Below are positions 35,593 through 44,398 of a stretch of 64,000 nt of DNA, in pieces; the first letter of the stretch is position 1; each line of letters starts with the position of its first letter. A model generated the notes under the pieces. That model did not search any database and had not been told where the DNA came from. It worked only from the letters and a program-made list of their open reading frames with translations. The position numbers and the translations under genes were made by a program. This stretch comes from Streptomyces sp. NBC_01431 (GTDB lineage Bacteria; Actinomycetota; Actinomycetes; Streptomycetales; Streptomycetaceae): positions 6,386,001 through 6,450,000 of the forward strand of contig NZ_CP109496.1 of the NCBI RefSeq assembly GCF_036231355.1, given 5' to 3'.

Positions 35593-35640
35593 CATCCGCA
35601 CCGCCAGCCCCTGGCGGGAGTTCAAGGGTGAACGTTAGGT
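35584..35640 (+). promoter_or_regulatory. Nested inverted repeats in the citrate transporter leader
   Basis: Outer arms ACCTAACGT (35584-35592) and ACGTTAGGT (35632-35640) enclose an inner perfect hairpin CCGCCAG-CCC-CTGGCGG (35601-35617). The right outer arm ends seven bases before the start codon and covers the ribosome-binding region, so it could be an operator pair or a translational switch. Confidence 0.55.
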
Positions 35641-35647
35641 GTTCTGA

Positions 35648-37027
35648 ATGCTGACCATCCTCGGCTTCGGCATGATCGCGACCTTCCTGGTCCTGATCAT
35701 GCTGAAGAAGATGTCGCCGATCGCGGCGCTGGTTTTGATCCCCGCTCTCTTCTGCGTCTTCGTCGGCAAGGGAGCCCATCTCGGCGACTACGTCATCAAG
35801 GGCGTCGGCTCGCTCGCGCCGACCGCCGCGATGCTCATGTTCGCGATCATCTACTTCGGCGTGATGATCGACGTCGGCCTCTTCGATCCGGTCGTCCGGG
35901 GCATCCTGCGCTTCTGCAAGGCCGATCCGATGCGGGTCGTGGTCGGCACGGCGGTGCTCGCCGCGATCGTCTCGCTCGACGGCGACGGTTCCACCACCTT
36001 CATGATCACGGTCTCGGCGATGTACCCGCTGTACAAGCGGCTCGGCATGAGCCTCGTCGTGATGACGGGCGTCGCCGCCACCGCCAACGGGGTCATGAAC
36101 ACGCTGCCCTGGGGCGGCCCGACCGCCCGCGCCGCCACCGCGCTCAAGCTGGACGCCTCCGACATCTTCGTGCCGATGATCCCCGCGCTCGCGGTCGGCC
36201 TGGTCGCCGTCTTCCTCCTCTCATACGTGCTCGGCATGCGCGAGCGCAAGCGCGTCGGCTACCTGTCCCTCGACAAGGTGCTCGCGCCGGAGTCGGAGAC
36301 CGTGCTGGTCGGGGCCGCGGGCTCCGGCGAGGTTCCGCGCAAGGCGAGCGGCGGCGCCGGAGCGGACTCCTTCGAGGGCGACGACTTCCAGGGGCTCGAC
36401 TCCGCCCGGCCGACGCTGCGACCCAGGCTGTACTGGTTCAACGCACTGCTCACCGTCGCCCTGCTCACCTCCATGATCATGGAGTGGCTGCCGATCCCGG
36501 TACTTTTCCTGCTCGGCGCAGCGCTCGCGCTGACCGTGAACTTCCCGCACATCCCGGACCAGAAGGCCCGCATCGCCGCCCACGCGGACAACGTCGTCAA
36601 CGTCTCCGGCATGGTCTTCGCGGCAGCCGTCTTCACTGGCGTCCTCAGCGGCACCGGCATGGTCAAGCACATGGCGGACTGGCTGGTCGGTGTGGTGCCG
36701 GACAGCATGGGCTCGCAGATGGGCCTGGTCACCGGAGTGCTCAGCCTGCCGCTCACCTACTTCATGTCGAACGACGGCTTCTACTTCGGCGTCCTGCCCG
36801 TCCTCGCCGAGGCCGGTGCCGCGCACGGCGTCTCCCCGCTGGAGATCGCCCGCGCCTCCCTGGCCGGTCAGGCCCTGCACATGTCCAGCCCGCTGGTCCC
36901 CGCGGTGTACGTGCTGGTCGGCATGGCCAAGGTCGAGTTCGGCGACCACACCCGGTTCACCGTGAAGTGGGCCACGATCACCTCGCTGGTGGTGCTGGGG
37001 GCGGGGATACTGTTCGGCACCATCTGA
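35648..37027 (+). CDS. CitMHS-family citrate-metal symporter
   Basis: 459 residues with about 11-12 membrane segments. Family-typical stretches are ISLDGDGSTTFMITVSAMYPLYKRL, NTLPWGGPTARA and the late TYFMSNDGFYFGVLPVLAEAGAAHGV. CitM/CitH proteins import citrate complexed with Mg2+, Ca2+ or other divalent metals. A hydrophilic loop of ~70 residues (about 205-265) divides the two halves. ATG at 35648 has no strong ribosome site, and the leader contains nested inverted repeats. Confidence 0.92.
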   Translation: MLTILGFGMIATFLVLIMLKKMSPIAALVLIPALFCVFVGKGAHLGDYVIKGVGSLAPTAAMLMFAIIYFGVMIDVGLFDPVVRGILRFCKADPMRVVVGTAVLAAIVSLDGDGSTTFMITVSAMYPLYKRLGMSLVVMTGVAATANGVMNTLPWGGPTARAATALKLDASDIFVPMIPALAVGLVAVFLLSYVLGMRERKRVGYLSLDKVLAPESETVLVGAAGSGEVPRKASGGAGADSFEGDDFQGLDSARPTLRPRLYWFNALLTVALLTSMIMEWLPIPVLFLLGAALALTVNFPHIPDQKARIAAHADNVVNVSGMVFAAAVFTGVLSGTGMVKHMADWLVGVVPDSMGSQMGLVTGVLSLPLTYFMSNDGFYFGVLPVLAEAGAAHGVSPLEIARASLAGQALHMSSPLVPAVYVLVGMAKVEFGDHTRFTVKWATITSLVVLGAGILFGTI

Positions 37028-37055
37028 CAGCTCCGCGGGGGGCCCTGGCGCTGAA

Positions 37056-37074
37056 AAACTAACAGCGTTAGTTT
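37056..37074. promoter_or_regulatory. Palindromic operator upstream of the ALDH-ADH genes
   Basis: AAACTAACAGCGTTAGTTT is a perfect 8-bp inverted repeat with 3-bp centre, 40 bases before the aldehyde dehydrogenase start. It matches at 14 of 19 positions the site at 41423-41441 next to a TetR gene. Confidence 0.7.
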
Positions 37075-37113
37075 GAGCGACGGACGACAACGGCTCCGCC
37101 CGGGAGGAATGCG

Positions 37114-38508
37114 ATGAAGGCCCACGACGGCATGTACATCGGCGGCGCGTGGCGGCCCGCCGTCGGCCAGGACACCATCGCGGTGGTGAATCCGGCCGAC
37201 GAGCAGGTCATCGGGCACGTGCCGGCCGGTACGGCCGAGGACGTCGATGCGGCGGTACGCGCCGCCCGCGCGGCACTGCCGGCCTGGGCCGCGACCGAAC
37301 CGGCCGAGCGCGCCGCCAAGCTCAGCGCGCTGCGGGACCACCTTCTGGCCCGCAAGGACGAGATCGCCGAGACCATCAGCGCGGAACTCGGCGCACCGTT
37401 GCCGTTCGCGCAGGCCGTGCAGACGGGGCTGCCGATCGCGGTCGCCGCCTCGTACGCCGAACTCGCCGCCTCGTACCGCTTCGAGGAGAAGATTCAGAAC
37501 TCCGTCGTCCACCAGGAGCCGGCCGGGGTCGTCGGGGCGATCACGCCCTGGAACTATCCGCTGCACCAGATCGTCAACAAGGTGGCACCCGCATTGGCGG
37601 CGGGCTGCACGGTCGTCCTCAAACCCGCCGAGGACACGCCCCTGACCGCGCAGCTCTTCGCCGAGGTGGTGCACGAAGCAGGCCTGCCCGCCGGGGTGTT
37701 CAACCTGGTCACCGGCCTCGGCCCCGTCGCGGGCCAGGCCCTCGCCGAGCACGAGGGCGTCGACCTGGTGTCCTTCACCGGCTCCACGGCCGTCGGCAAG
37801 CAGATCGGCGCCACGGCCGGCGCCGCCGTCAAGCGGGTCGCCCTGGAGCTGGGCGGCAAGTCCGCCAACGTCATCCTGCCCTCCGCCGACCTCGCCAAGG
37901 CCGTCGGCGTGGGGGTCGCCAACGTCATGAGCAACTCCGGCCAGACGTGCAGCGCGTGGACGCGGATGCTGGTCCACGCGGACCAGTACGAGGAGGCCGT
38001 CGAGCTGGCGGCGGCCGCGGCCGCCAAGTACACCGTCGGCGACCGCGTCGGCCCGCTCGTCAACGCCAAGCAGCTCGCGCGCGTCCGCGGCTACATCGAC
38101 AAGGGCGTGCGGGAGGGCGCGCGGCTGGTGGCCGGCGGCGCCGAGGCACCCCTGGAGCAGGGCTACTACGTCGCGCCGACCGTCTTCGCGGACGTCACCC
38201 CCGAGATGACCATCGCCCAGGAGGAGATCTTCGGCCCGGTCGTCTCGATCATCAAGTACGAGGACGAGGACGACGCGCTGCGGATCGCCAACGGCACGGT
38301 GTACGGCCTGGCGGGCGCGGTCTGGGCGGCCGACGAGGCCGAGGCCGTGGCCTTCGCGCGGCGCATGGACACCGGCCAGGTCGACATCAACGGCGGACGC
38401 TTCAACCCCCTCGCCCCGTTCGGCGGTTACAAGCAGTCGGGTGTGGGCCGGGAGCTCGGCGTGCACGGTCTGGCCGAGTACCTCCAGACCAAGTCGCTCC
38501 AGTTCTGA
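37114..38508 (+). CDS. NAD(P)-dependent aldehyde dehydrogenase
   Basis: 464 residues, full length. Active-site Cys279 is in NSGQTCSAW and the general base Glu245 in [10 protein letters not shown]; the Rossmann loop is [11 protein letters not shown] and PWNYPLHQI is typical of the ALDH superfamily. It oxidises an aldehyde to the acid; substrate unknown. GGGAGG ribosome site before ATG at 37114. Probably co-transcribed with the alcohol dehydrogenase 81 bases downstream. Its stop lies inside an exact 18-bp tandem duplication. Confidence 0.95.
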   Translation: MKAHDGMYIGGAWRPAVGQDTIAVVNPADEQVIGHVPAGTAEDVDAAVRAARAALPAWAATEPAERAAKLSALRDHLLARKDEIAETISAELGAPLPFAQAVQTGLPIAVAASYAELAASYRFEEKIQNSVVHQEPAGVVGAITPWNYPLHQIVNKVAPALAAGCTVVLKPAEDTPLTAQLFAEVVHEAGLPAGVFNLVTGLGPVAGQALAEHEGVDLVSFTGSTAVGKQIGATAGAAVKRVALELGGKSANVILPSADLAKAVGVGVANVMSNSGQTCSAWTRMLVHADQYEEAVELAAAAAAKYTVGDRVGPLVNAKQLARVRGYIDKGVREGARLVAGGAEAPLEQGYYVAPTVFADVTPEMTIAQEEIFGPVVSIIKYEDEDDALRIANGTVYGLAGAVWAADEAEAVAFARRMDTGQVDINGGRFNPLAPFGGYKQSGVGRELGVHGLAEYLQTKSLQF

Positions 38509-38533
38509 CCGGACGTCCAGTTCTGACCGGACG
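38498..38533. repeat. Exact 18-bp tandem duplication over the ALDH stop codon
   Basis: TCCAGTTCTGACCGGACG occurs twice without interruption (38498-38515, 38516-38533). The first copy contains the last codons and stop; the second repeats them downstream. Confidence 0.9.
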
Positions 38534-38589
38534 CCCTACTCTTTGGCCGCCGCCCTTTCCGTTCTGATCGTTCAGGAGTCACGCACGTC

Positions 38590-39669
38590 ATGGTTCGCGC
38601 CGCCGTACTACCTGCCGTCGGCTCTCCGCTGGAGATCACCGAAATCGACCTGCCCGAACCGGGCCCCGGCCAGGTGCGGGTGCGCCTGGCCGCCGCCGGG
38701 GTCTGTCACTCCGACCTCTCGCTGACCAACGGCACCATGCGGGTCCCGGTCCCCGCCGTCCTCGGCCACGAGGGCGCCGGGACGGTCGTCGCGGTCGGCG
38801 AGGGCGTCGGCTCCGTCGCGCCCGGCGACCGGGTGGTCCTCAACTGGGCGCCGTCCTGCGGCAGTTGCCATCCGTGCTCGCTCGGCGAGGTGTGGCTCTG
38901 CGTCAACGCGCTGAACGGCGCGGCCGCGGTGTACGCACGCACCGCCGGCGGCACCGAGCTCCACCCGGGCCTGAACGTCGCCGCGTTCGCCGAGGAGACC
39001 GTCGTCGCCGAGAACTGCCTGCTGCCGCTGCCGGACGGCATTCCGCTCACCGAGGCCGCGCTGCTGGGCTGCGCCGTCCTCACCGGGTACGGCGCCGTGC
39101 ACCACTCGGCGAAGGTGCGCGAGGGTGAGACGGTCGCGGTCTTCGGCGTGGGCGGGGTGGGTCTGGCCACCCTTCAGTCGGCCCGGATCGCGGGCGCCGC
39201 GCAGATCATCGCGGTCGACGTCTCGCCGGAGAAGGAGGCGCTGGCCCGCGAGGCGGGCGCGACCGACTTCGTCATCGCCTCCGAGACCACCGCCAAGGAC
39301 ATCCGCAAGCTCACCGGCGGCCAGGGCACCGACGTGGCCGTCGAATGCGTGGGCCGCGCGGTCACCATCCGTACCGCGTGGGAGTCCACCCGCCGCGGCG
39401 GGCGCACCACCGTCGTTGGCATCGGCGGCAAGGACCAGCAGGTCAGCTTCAACGCGCTGGAGATCTTCCACTGGGGCCGCACGCTCGCGGGCTGCGTGTA
39501 CGGCAACTCCGACCCGGCGGCCGACCTCCCGGTCCTCGCCGAGCACATCCGCTCCGGCCGCCTCGACCTCGACTCGATGGTGTCCGAGCGCATCGGCCTC
39601 GACGGCATCCCGGCCGCCTTCGACAACATGATCGCGGGCAAGGGGGGCCGGGCGCTGGTGGTGTTCTAG
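38590..39669 (+). CDS. Zn-dependent alcohol dehydrogenase (MDR superfamily)
   Basis: 359 residues. Catalytic zinc site GVCHSD and GHEGAG; structural zinc cysteines in CGSCHPCSLGEVWLC; NAD(P) loop FGVGGVGLATLQSA. Length and motifs resemble the NDMA-dependent/long-chain alcohol dehydrogenase group. With the upstream ALDH it would convert an alcohol to an acid in two steps. ATG at 38590; tail-to-tail with the DMT transporter gene (11-base gap). Confidence 0.94.
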   Translation: MVRAAVLPAVGSPLEITEIDLPEPGPGQVRVRLAAAGVCHSDLSLTNGTMRVPVPAVLGHEGAGTVVAVGEGVGSVAPGDRVVLNWAPSCGSCHPCSLGEVWLCVNALNGAAAVYARTAGGTELHPGLNVAAFAEETVVAENCLLPLPDGIPLTEAALLGCAVLTGYGAVHHSAKVREGETVAVFGVGGVGLATLQSARIAGAAQIIAVDVSPEKEALAREAGATDFVIASETTAKDIRKLTGGQGTDVAVECVGRAVTIRTAWESTRRGGRTTVVGIGGKDQQVSFNALEIFHWGRTLAGCVYGNSDPAADLPVLAEHIRSGRLDLDSMVSERIGLDGIPAAFDNMIAGKGGRALVVF

Positions 39670-39680
39670 CCGGACCCGGC

Positions 39681-40679
39681 TCAGCCGATCCGTTCCCCAG
39701 GGCTGGGCTCGCCCGCGTCCTTGGGGGCGGAGGGCGCGGCCCCGGCGGCGGGGCCGGCTGCCACGGTGACCCCGCCCGGGGAGGACCGCCGCGGCCGGGA
39801 CCGCGAAACGGCCACGCCCGCCAGGCAGATCGCGCCGCCGAGCAGCGTGAGCGCGGCCGGGACCTCGTCGAGCACCGCCCAGGACATCAGCACCACCATG
39901 GCGGGCACCACGTACGTCGTCGCGCCCATGCGGCTCGCCGCGGTGCGGGCCAGCGCGTACGCCCAGGTCGTGAACGCGAGGGCGGTCGGGAACACACCCA
40001 GATAGACGATGTTGAGGGTCGCCGAGGCGGGTGCGTGCGAGGCGTCCGAGATCAGCTGCCCGCTGAACGGCAGACAGGCCAGCGCCCCCACCAGGCAGCT
40101 GAAGAAGGTGACTTGGAGCGGGCTGCCGTGCCGCAGCGCGGGCTTCTGCAGGACGACTCCGGCCGCGTACGTGGCCGCCGCTGCCAGACACAGCAGCACG
40201 CCGAGCACCGAGGCGTGCCCGTCGCCCGACATCGAGAGGCCCACCGCGACCGCGCCCGCGAACGAGACGGCCATGCCCGCGAGCAGGCGCGGCGGCAGCG
40301 CCTCGCCGAGGAAGCGGGAGGCGAGCAGCGCCATGAGGATGGGGCCGACGTTCACGATCATCGCGGCGGTGCCGGCGTCGACCTGCCGCTCGCCCCAGTT
40401 GAGGACCACCATGTAGCAGCCGAACCACAGCACGCCGGACGCCACGATGCCGGGCCAGGCAGCCTTCGGCGGCAGCCCCTCGCGGCGTATGAGGAGCAGG
40501 AGACCGAGCACGAGCGCCCCGGACAGCAGACGGCCGAGGGCGAGTGCGCCGGGGGCGTAGGCGTCCCCCGCGCTGCGGATCGCAACGAAGGCCGAGGCCC
40601 ACAACACGACGGAGACCGCCACCGCGGCCAGGGCGAGCCGAGCGGAACGGCGCTCGGGTGAGAAGTTCGTCATGGTCAT
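39681..40679 (-). CDS. EamA/DMT-family permease
   Basis: 332 residues with ten membrane segments and two EamA repeats (about 15-140 and 160-290), ending in a Pro/Ala-rich cytoplasmic tail. Members export amino acids, purine-type metabolites or other small molecules; substrate not predictable. ATG at 40679, with ATG at 40673 also possible. A TetR gene lies upstream on the same strand. Confidence 0.9.
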   Translation of the reverse strand: MTMTNFSPERRSARLALAAVAVSVVLWASAFVAIRSAGDAYAPGALALGRLLSGALVLGLLLLIRREGLPPKAAWPGIVASGVLWFGCYMVVLNWGERQVDAGTAAMIVNVGPILMALLASRFLGEALPPRLLAGMAVSFAGAVAVGLSMSGDGHASVLGVLLCLAAAATYAAGVVLQKPALRHGSPLQVTFFSCLVGALACLPFSGQLISDASHAPASATLNIVYLGVFPTALAFTTWAYALARTAASRMGATTYVVPAMVVLMSWAVLDEVPAALTLLGGAICLAGVAVSRSRPRRSSPGGVTVAAGPAAGAAPSAPKDAGEPSPGERIG

Positions 40680-40719
40680 GCGAGGACAGTAGGCGTCCGG
40701 CGGTCGGGATTCGGCCGAA

Positions 40720-41394
40720 TTATCGAGCGGGGCCCGCCGCCTCGGGGGCGGGCTGGTCGCCCAGCGCTCCGTACTGGATCGCGAGCCCGTCGAGCAGGGC
40801 CTGGAGCCCGGTCTCGAAGGCGCCCTCGTCGATCCGCTCCTGACGCTCGGCGAGGAGGTGCGCCTGGCCCAGGTGCGGATAGTCCGCCGGGTCGTACGCG
40901 CTCTCGTCGTCCACGAATCCGCGCGCGAAGGAGCCGAGCGCCGAGCCCATGATGAAGTACCGCATCAGCGCGCCGATGCGGGTCGCCTGCGCGGGCGGCC
41001 AGCCCGCCGCGACCATCGCGCCGAACACCGCGTCGGCGAGCCGCAGACCCGCCGGCCGGCGGCCCGGCCCCTGGGCGAGCACCGGAACGATGTTGGGGTG
41101 GCGGGTGAGGACCGCTCGGTAGGCCACCGCCCAGTCGTGCAGCGACGTACGCCAGTCGCGGTCGTCGTCCGGGTCGAACATCGACAGGTCGACCTGTGCG
41201 GAGGTGGCGTCGGCCACGGCCTCCAGGATCTCGTCCTTGGTGCGGAAGTGGTTGTACAGGGACGGGCCGCTGACCCCCAGCTGGGCGGCGAGGCGCCGGG
41301 TCGAGACCGCCGCGAGGCCCTCCGTGTCCACCAGCGCGCTCGCCGTCGAGACGATGCGGTCGGGGCTCAGGAGGGGCTTGCGCGGTCGGGCCAT
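40720..41394 (-). CDS. TetR-family regulator, likely of acyl-CoA dehydrogenase and ALDH-ADH genes
   Basis: 224 residues. DNA-binding part: AAVSTRRLAAQLGVSGPSLYNHFRTKDEILEAVAD. The ligand domain includes RYFIMGSALGSFARGF, common in TetR_C_13-like proteins. It diverges from the acyl-CoA dehydrogenase; the 63-base gap carries AAACTAGCAGTGGTAATTA, resembling the palindrome before the ALDH gene, so one regulator may serve both. ATG at 41394; 41403 also possible. Confidence 0.9.
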   Translation of the reverse strand: MARPRKPLLSPDRIVSTASALVDTEGLAAVSTRRLAAQLGVSGPSLYNHFRTKDEILEAVADATSAQVDLSMFDPDDDRDWRTSLHDWAVAYRAVLTRHPNIVPVLAQGPGRRPAGLRLADAVFGAMVAAGWPPAQATRIGALMRYFIMGSALGSFARGFVDDESAYDPADYPHLGQAHLLAERQERIDEGAFETGLQALLDGLAIQYGALGDQPAPEAAGPAR

Positions 41395-41422
41395 GCGGCA
41401 CATAGTAGGGCCTGCCAACCAA

Positions 41423-41441
41423 AAACTAGCAGTGGTAATTA
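41423..41441. promoter_or_regulatory. Degenerate copy of the AAACTAAC-type operator
   Basis: AAACTAGCAGTGGTAATTA in the gap between the TetR gene and acyl-CoA dehydrogenase matches the 37056-37074 palindrome at 14 of 19 positions. Confidence 0.6.
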
Positions 41442-41457
41442 AAACTGGGGTGCAGGG

Positions 41458-42609
41458 ATGAACCTGGAGCTGAGCGAGGAGCAGGCGGCGGTGCGGCAGC
41501 TCGCCGAGGAGTTCGTGGGCCGCGAGATCACCCCGCACGTCATCGAGTGGGACCGTTCGGAGAACGTCGACAAGTCGATCGTGAAGAAGCTGGGCGCGCT
41601 CGGGTTCCTCGGGCTCACCATCGACGAGGAGTACGGCGGCTCCGGCGGCGACCACCTCGCCTACTGCCTGGTCACCGAGGAACTGGGTCGCGGTGACTCC
41701 TCGGTCCGCGGCATCGTCTCGGTCTCGCTCGGCCTGGTCGCCAAGACCATCGCGTCCTGGGGCGAGGAGGAGCACAAGCGGGCCTGGCTGCCGCGCCTCA
41801 CCTCCGGCGACGCCGTCGGCTGCTTCGGGCTCACCGAGCCGGGCACCGGCTCGGACGCGGGCAACCTCGCCACGCGGGCCGTGCGGGACGGCGACGGGTA
41901 CGTCATCAACGGCACCAAGATGTTCATCACCAACGGCACTTGGGCCGATGTGGTGCTGCTCTTCGCCCGCACCAACAGCGAGCCCGGCCACCGCGGTGTC
42001 TCCGCGTTCCTCGTGCCCGCCGACACCCCGGGGCTGAGCCGTCGCGCCATCCACGGCAAGCTCGGCCTGCGCGGCCAGGCGACCGCCGAACTCGTCCTCG
42101 AAGACGTACGGGTCCCGGCGAGCGCCCTGCTGGGCCCCGAGGGCAAGGGCTTCTCGATAGCGATGTCGGCGCTCGCCAAGGGGCGGATGTCGGTCGCGGC
42201 GGGCTGCGTCGGCATCGCCCAGGCCGCACTCGACGCGGCCGTGCGCTACGCCGGTGAGCGCGAGCAGTTCGGCAAGCCGATCGCCCACTACCAGCTCGTC
42301 CAGGAGCTGATCAGCGACATCTCGGTGGACGTGGACGCGGCCCGGCTGCTGACCTGGCGGGTGGCCGATCTGGTCGACCGGGGCCAGGAGTTCGCGACCG
42401 CCGCCTCCAAGGCGAAGCTGTTCGCCTCCGAGGCCGCGGTGCGTGCCGCCAACAACGCCCTCCAGGTCTTCGGCGGCTACGGCTACATCGACGAGTACCC
42501 GGTCGGAAAGCTGCTGCGCGACGCCCGCGTGATGACCCTGTACGAAGGCACCAGCCAGATCCAGAAACTCATCATCGGCCGCGCGGAGACCGGGGTTTCG
42601 GCATTCTAG
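41458..42609 (+). CDS. Acyl-CoA dehydrogenase
   Basis: 383 residues, full length. FAD- and substrate-binding motifs CFGLTEPGTGSDAGNL and MFITNGTWAD are present; ALQVFGGYGYIDEYPVGKLLRDARVMTLYEGTSQ contains the catalytic Glu in YEGTSQ, as in short-chain/butyryl-type enzymes. It makes the first double bond in acyl-CoA oxidation. TetR gene divergent. No electron-transfer flavoprotein gene is adjacent. Confidence 0.95.
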   Translation: MNLELSEEQAAVRQLAEEFVGREITPHVIEWDRSENVDKSIVKKLGALGFLGLTIDEEYGGSGGDHLAYCLVTEELGRGDSSVRGIVSVSLGLVAKTIASWGEEEHKRAWLPRLTSGDAVGCFGLTEPGTGSDAGNLATRAVRDGDGYVINGTKMFITNGTWADVVLLFARTNSEPGHRGVSAFLVPADTPGLSRRAIHGKLGLRGQATAELVLEDVRVPASALLGPEGKGFSIAMSALAKGRMSVAAGCVGIAQAALDAAVRYAGEREQFGKPIAHYQLVQELISDISVDVDAARLLTWRVADLVDRGQEFATAASKAKLFASEAAVRAANNALQVFGGYGYIDEYPVGKLLRDARVMTLYEGTSQIQKLIIGRAETGVSAF

Positions 42610-42686
42610 CCCCCGGTCCCAGTGAGTACGTCCCTGAGTACGAGAGCGGATATGGCGCGTGCCGCATCCGCCTCATGCTGTCCGTC

Positions 42687-42974
42687 ATGAGTGACACACC
42701 GGTCAAGCAGCAGAACACCGCGGCCTACTACGGGCAGGCCGTGGCCGCCTTCGCGACAGCGCTCTTCGCCACCGCGATCGGGATCCTCCGTCTCCAGGCC
42801 GACGCCTGGGTGCGCGCCTTCCTCGGCATCGCCGTCCTCTACCTCGTCACCTCCGCCTTCACGCTGGCCAAGGTGATCAGGGACCGGCAGGAGGCTGGGC
42901 AGATCGTCAGCCGCGTCGACCAGGCCCGACTGGAGAAGCTCCTCGCGGAACACGACCCGTTCCAGAAGCTCTAA
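42687..42974 (+). CDS. YiaA/YiaB-family inner-membrane protein
   Basis: 95 residues with two membrane helices (about 17-40 and 42-64) and a soluble tail EKLLAEHDPFQKL. Matches the small YiaA/YiaB membrane family; function unknown. ATG at 42687 was preferred to one four codons upstream. Its TAA stop touches the operator-like AAGCGCTTGCTCA of the next gene. Confidence 0.82.
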   Translation: MSDTPVKQQNTAAYYGQAVAAFATALFATAIGILRLQADAWVRAFLGIAVLYLVTSAFTLAKVIRDRQEAGQIVSRVDQARLEKLLAEHDPFQKL

Positions 42975-42985
42975 GCGCTTGCTCA
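42973..42985. promoter_or_regulatory. TetR operator-like sequence before the TetR gene at 43047
   Basis: AAGCGCTTGCTCA, identical over 13 bases to 44314-44326 upstream of maoC. The core AAGCGCTT is palindromic and resembles the mycobacterial KstR2-type motif. Confidence 0.6.
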
Positions 42986-43046
42986 CCCTCGGGGTATGGT
43001 GTTCGTCCCGCTGAACGGAAGTACGGACGGATGGAAGGGGCGAGCG

Positions 43047-43682
43047 ATGGGCACGGCTGACGTGACTGAGGAGACGGCCGGCGGCGAGGAGAAGCCCTGG
43101 GGTGAGGTCACGCCCGAGGCCGCCAGGCGACTGCTCGTCGCCGCCGTCGAGGCGTTCGCCGAGCGCGGCTACCACGCCACCACCACCCGTGACATCGCGG
43201 GCCGGGCCGGTATGAGCCCGGCCGCGCTCTACATCCACTACAAGACCAAGGAAGAGCTGCTCCACCGGATCAGCAGGATCGGCCACGACAAGGCGCTGGA
43301 GATCCTGGAGTCCGCGGCGGACGCCGAGGGGAGCGCGGCCGAACGGCTCTGTGCCGCCGTGCGCTCCTTCGTCCGCTGGCACGCCGGGCACCACATGACG
43401 GCCCGTGTGGTCCAGTACGAACTCGACGCGCTCGGCGACGAGCACCGCACCGAGATCGTGGAACTGCGCAGGCGCAGCGACGCCGCGGTGCGCCGCATCC
43501 TCAACGACGGGGTGGCGGCGGGGGAGTTCGACGTGCCGGACGTGCCCGGCACCACGCTCGCCGTGCTGTCGCTCTGCATCGACGTGGCGCGCTGGTTCAA
43601 CACCCAGGGGCGGCGCACGCCCGACGAGGTCGGCGCGCTCTACGCCGACCTCGTGCTGCGGATGGTGGGGGCCCAGAAGTAG
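43047..43682 (+). CDS. TetR-family regulator, likely of the MaoC hydratase gene
   Basis: 211 residues. HTH: TTTRDIAGRAGMSPAALYIHYKTKEELLHRI, characteristic of the TetR_C_-type acyl-CoA-responsive regulators. The C-terminal domain includes VRSFVRWHAGHHMTARVV. It shares a 13-base motif with the maoC promoter. GGAAGGGG precedes ATG at 43047. Convergent with maoC over a duplicated intergenic stretch. Confidence 0.9.
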   Translation: MGTADVTEETAGGEEKPWGEVTPEAARRLLVAAVEAFAERGYHATTTRDIAGRAGMSPAALYIHYKTKEELLHRISRIGHDKALEILESAADAEGSAAERLCAAVRSFVRWHAGHHMTARVVQYELDALGDEHRTEIVELRRRSDAAVRRILNDGVAAGEFDVPDVPGTTLAVLSLCIDVARWFNTQGRRTPDEVGALYADLVLRMVGAQK

Positions 43683-43725
43683 CGGCCCGCGGGGCCCGGC
43701 CGGGAAGCGCTCGCCCCGGGTGTCC

Positions 43726-43815
43726 CGCGGCGCCGGGCTCCACGGGCCGCGGAGCCGGTGTTCAGAAGGACCGCGGCGCCGGGCCCCGAAGGACTGCGGA
43801 GCCGGTGCTCAGAAG
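43726..43815. repeat. Imperfect direct repeat covering the 3' end of maoC
   Basis: About 43-44 bases (CGCGGCGCCGGG...GCGGAGCCGGTG...TCAGAAG) occur at 43726-43768 and again at 43772-43815. The second copy includes the maoC stop and last codons, so the first looks like a duplicated gene end. Confidence 0.7.
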
Positions 43816-44270
43816 AAGTAGCGGGAGACCGACTCCGCCACGCAGACCGGCTTGTCGCCGCCCTCGCGCTCGACGGTGACCTTCGCAGTGACCTGGACAC
43901 CACCGCCCGCCTCCACGACCCCCGTCAGCACGGCGGTGGCGCGCAGCCGCGAGCCCACCGGCACCGGGGCCGGGAAGCGGACCTTCTCGGTGCCGTAGTT
44001 GATGCCCATCTTCATGCCCTCGACCCGCAGGACCTGCGGGACCAGTGCCGGGAGCAGCGACAGGGTGAGGTAGCCGTGCGCGATGGTCGTCCCGAAGGGA
44101 CCGGCCGCGGCCCGCTCGGGGTCGACGTGGATCCACTGGTGGTCGCCGGTGGCGTCGGCGAACAGATCGATTCGCTTCTGGTCGATCTCCAGCCAGTCGC
44201 TGTGCCCGAGCTGCTCGCCGACGCCGGCCTTCAGCTCTTCGGCGGACGTGAAGATCCTCGGCTCTGCCAT
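43809..44270 (-). CDS. MaoC-like (R)-specific enoyl-CoA hydratase
   Basis: 153 residues. The hot-dog hydratase-2 signature is clear: FADATGDHQWIHVDPERAAAG with catalytic Asp and His, then AHGYLTLSLLP. It hydrates trans-2-enoyl-CoA in lipid breakdown. ATG at 44270 follows AAGGA. The promoter region carries the AAGCGCTTGCTCA motif of the nearby TetR gene. Confidence 0.93.
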   Translation of the reverse strand: MAEPRIFTSAEELKAGVGEQLGHSDWLEIDQKRIDLFADATGDHQWIHVDPERAAAGPFGTTIAHGYLTLSLLPALVPQVLRVEGMKMGINYGTEKVRFPAPVPVGSRLRATAVLTGVVEAGGGVQVTAKVTVEREGGDKPVCVAESVSRYFF

Positions 44271-44313
44271 GTCCTTGATCCCTGCCTTTCGCGACGCTCT
44301 CGCCGTCATGTAC

Positions 44314-44326
44314 AAGCGCTTGCTCA
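44314..44326. promoter_or_regulatory. TetR operator-like sequence upstream of maoC
   Basis: AAGCGCTTGCTCA within TACAAGCGCTTGCT, which fits a KstR2-like palindrome (CAAGCGCTTG is perfect) except at its first base. Identical to 42973-42985. Confidence 0.65.
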
Positions 44327-44398
44327 GCTAGCTCAGCATGGTTGGGGCCGCCGGTCCTGTCAACGACGTACGGAACGTGGACCAGTAGGGTTCGAGGG

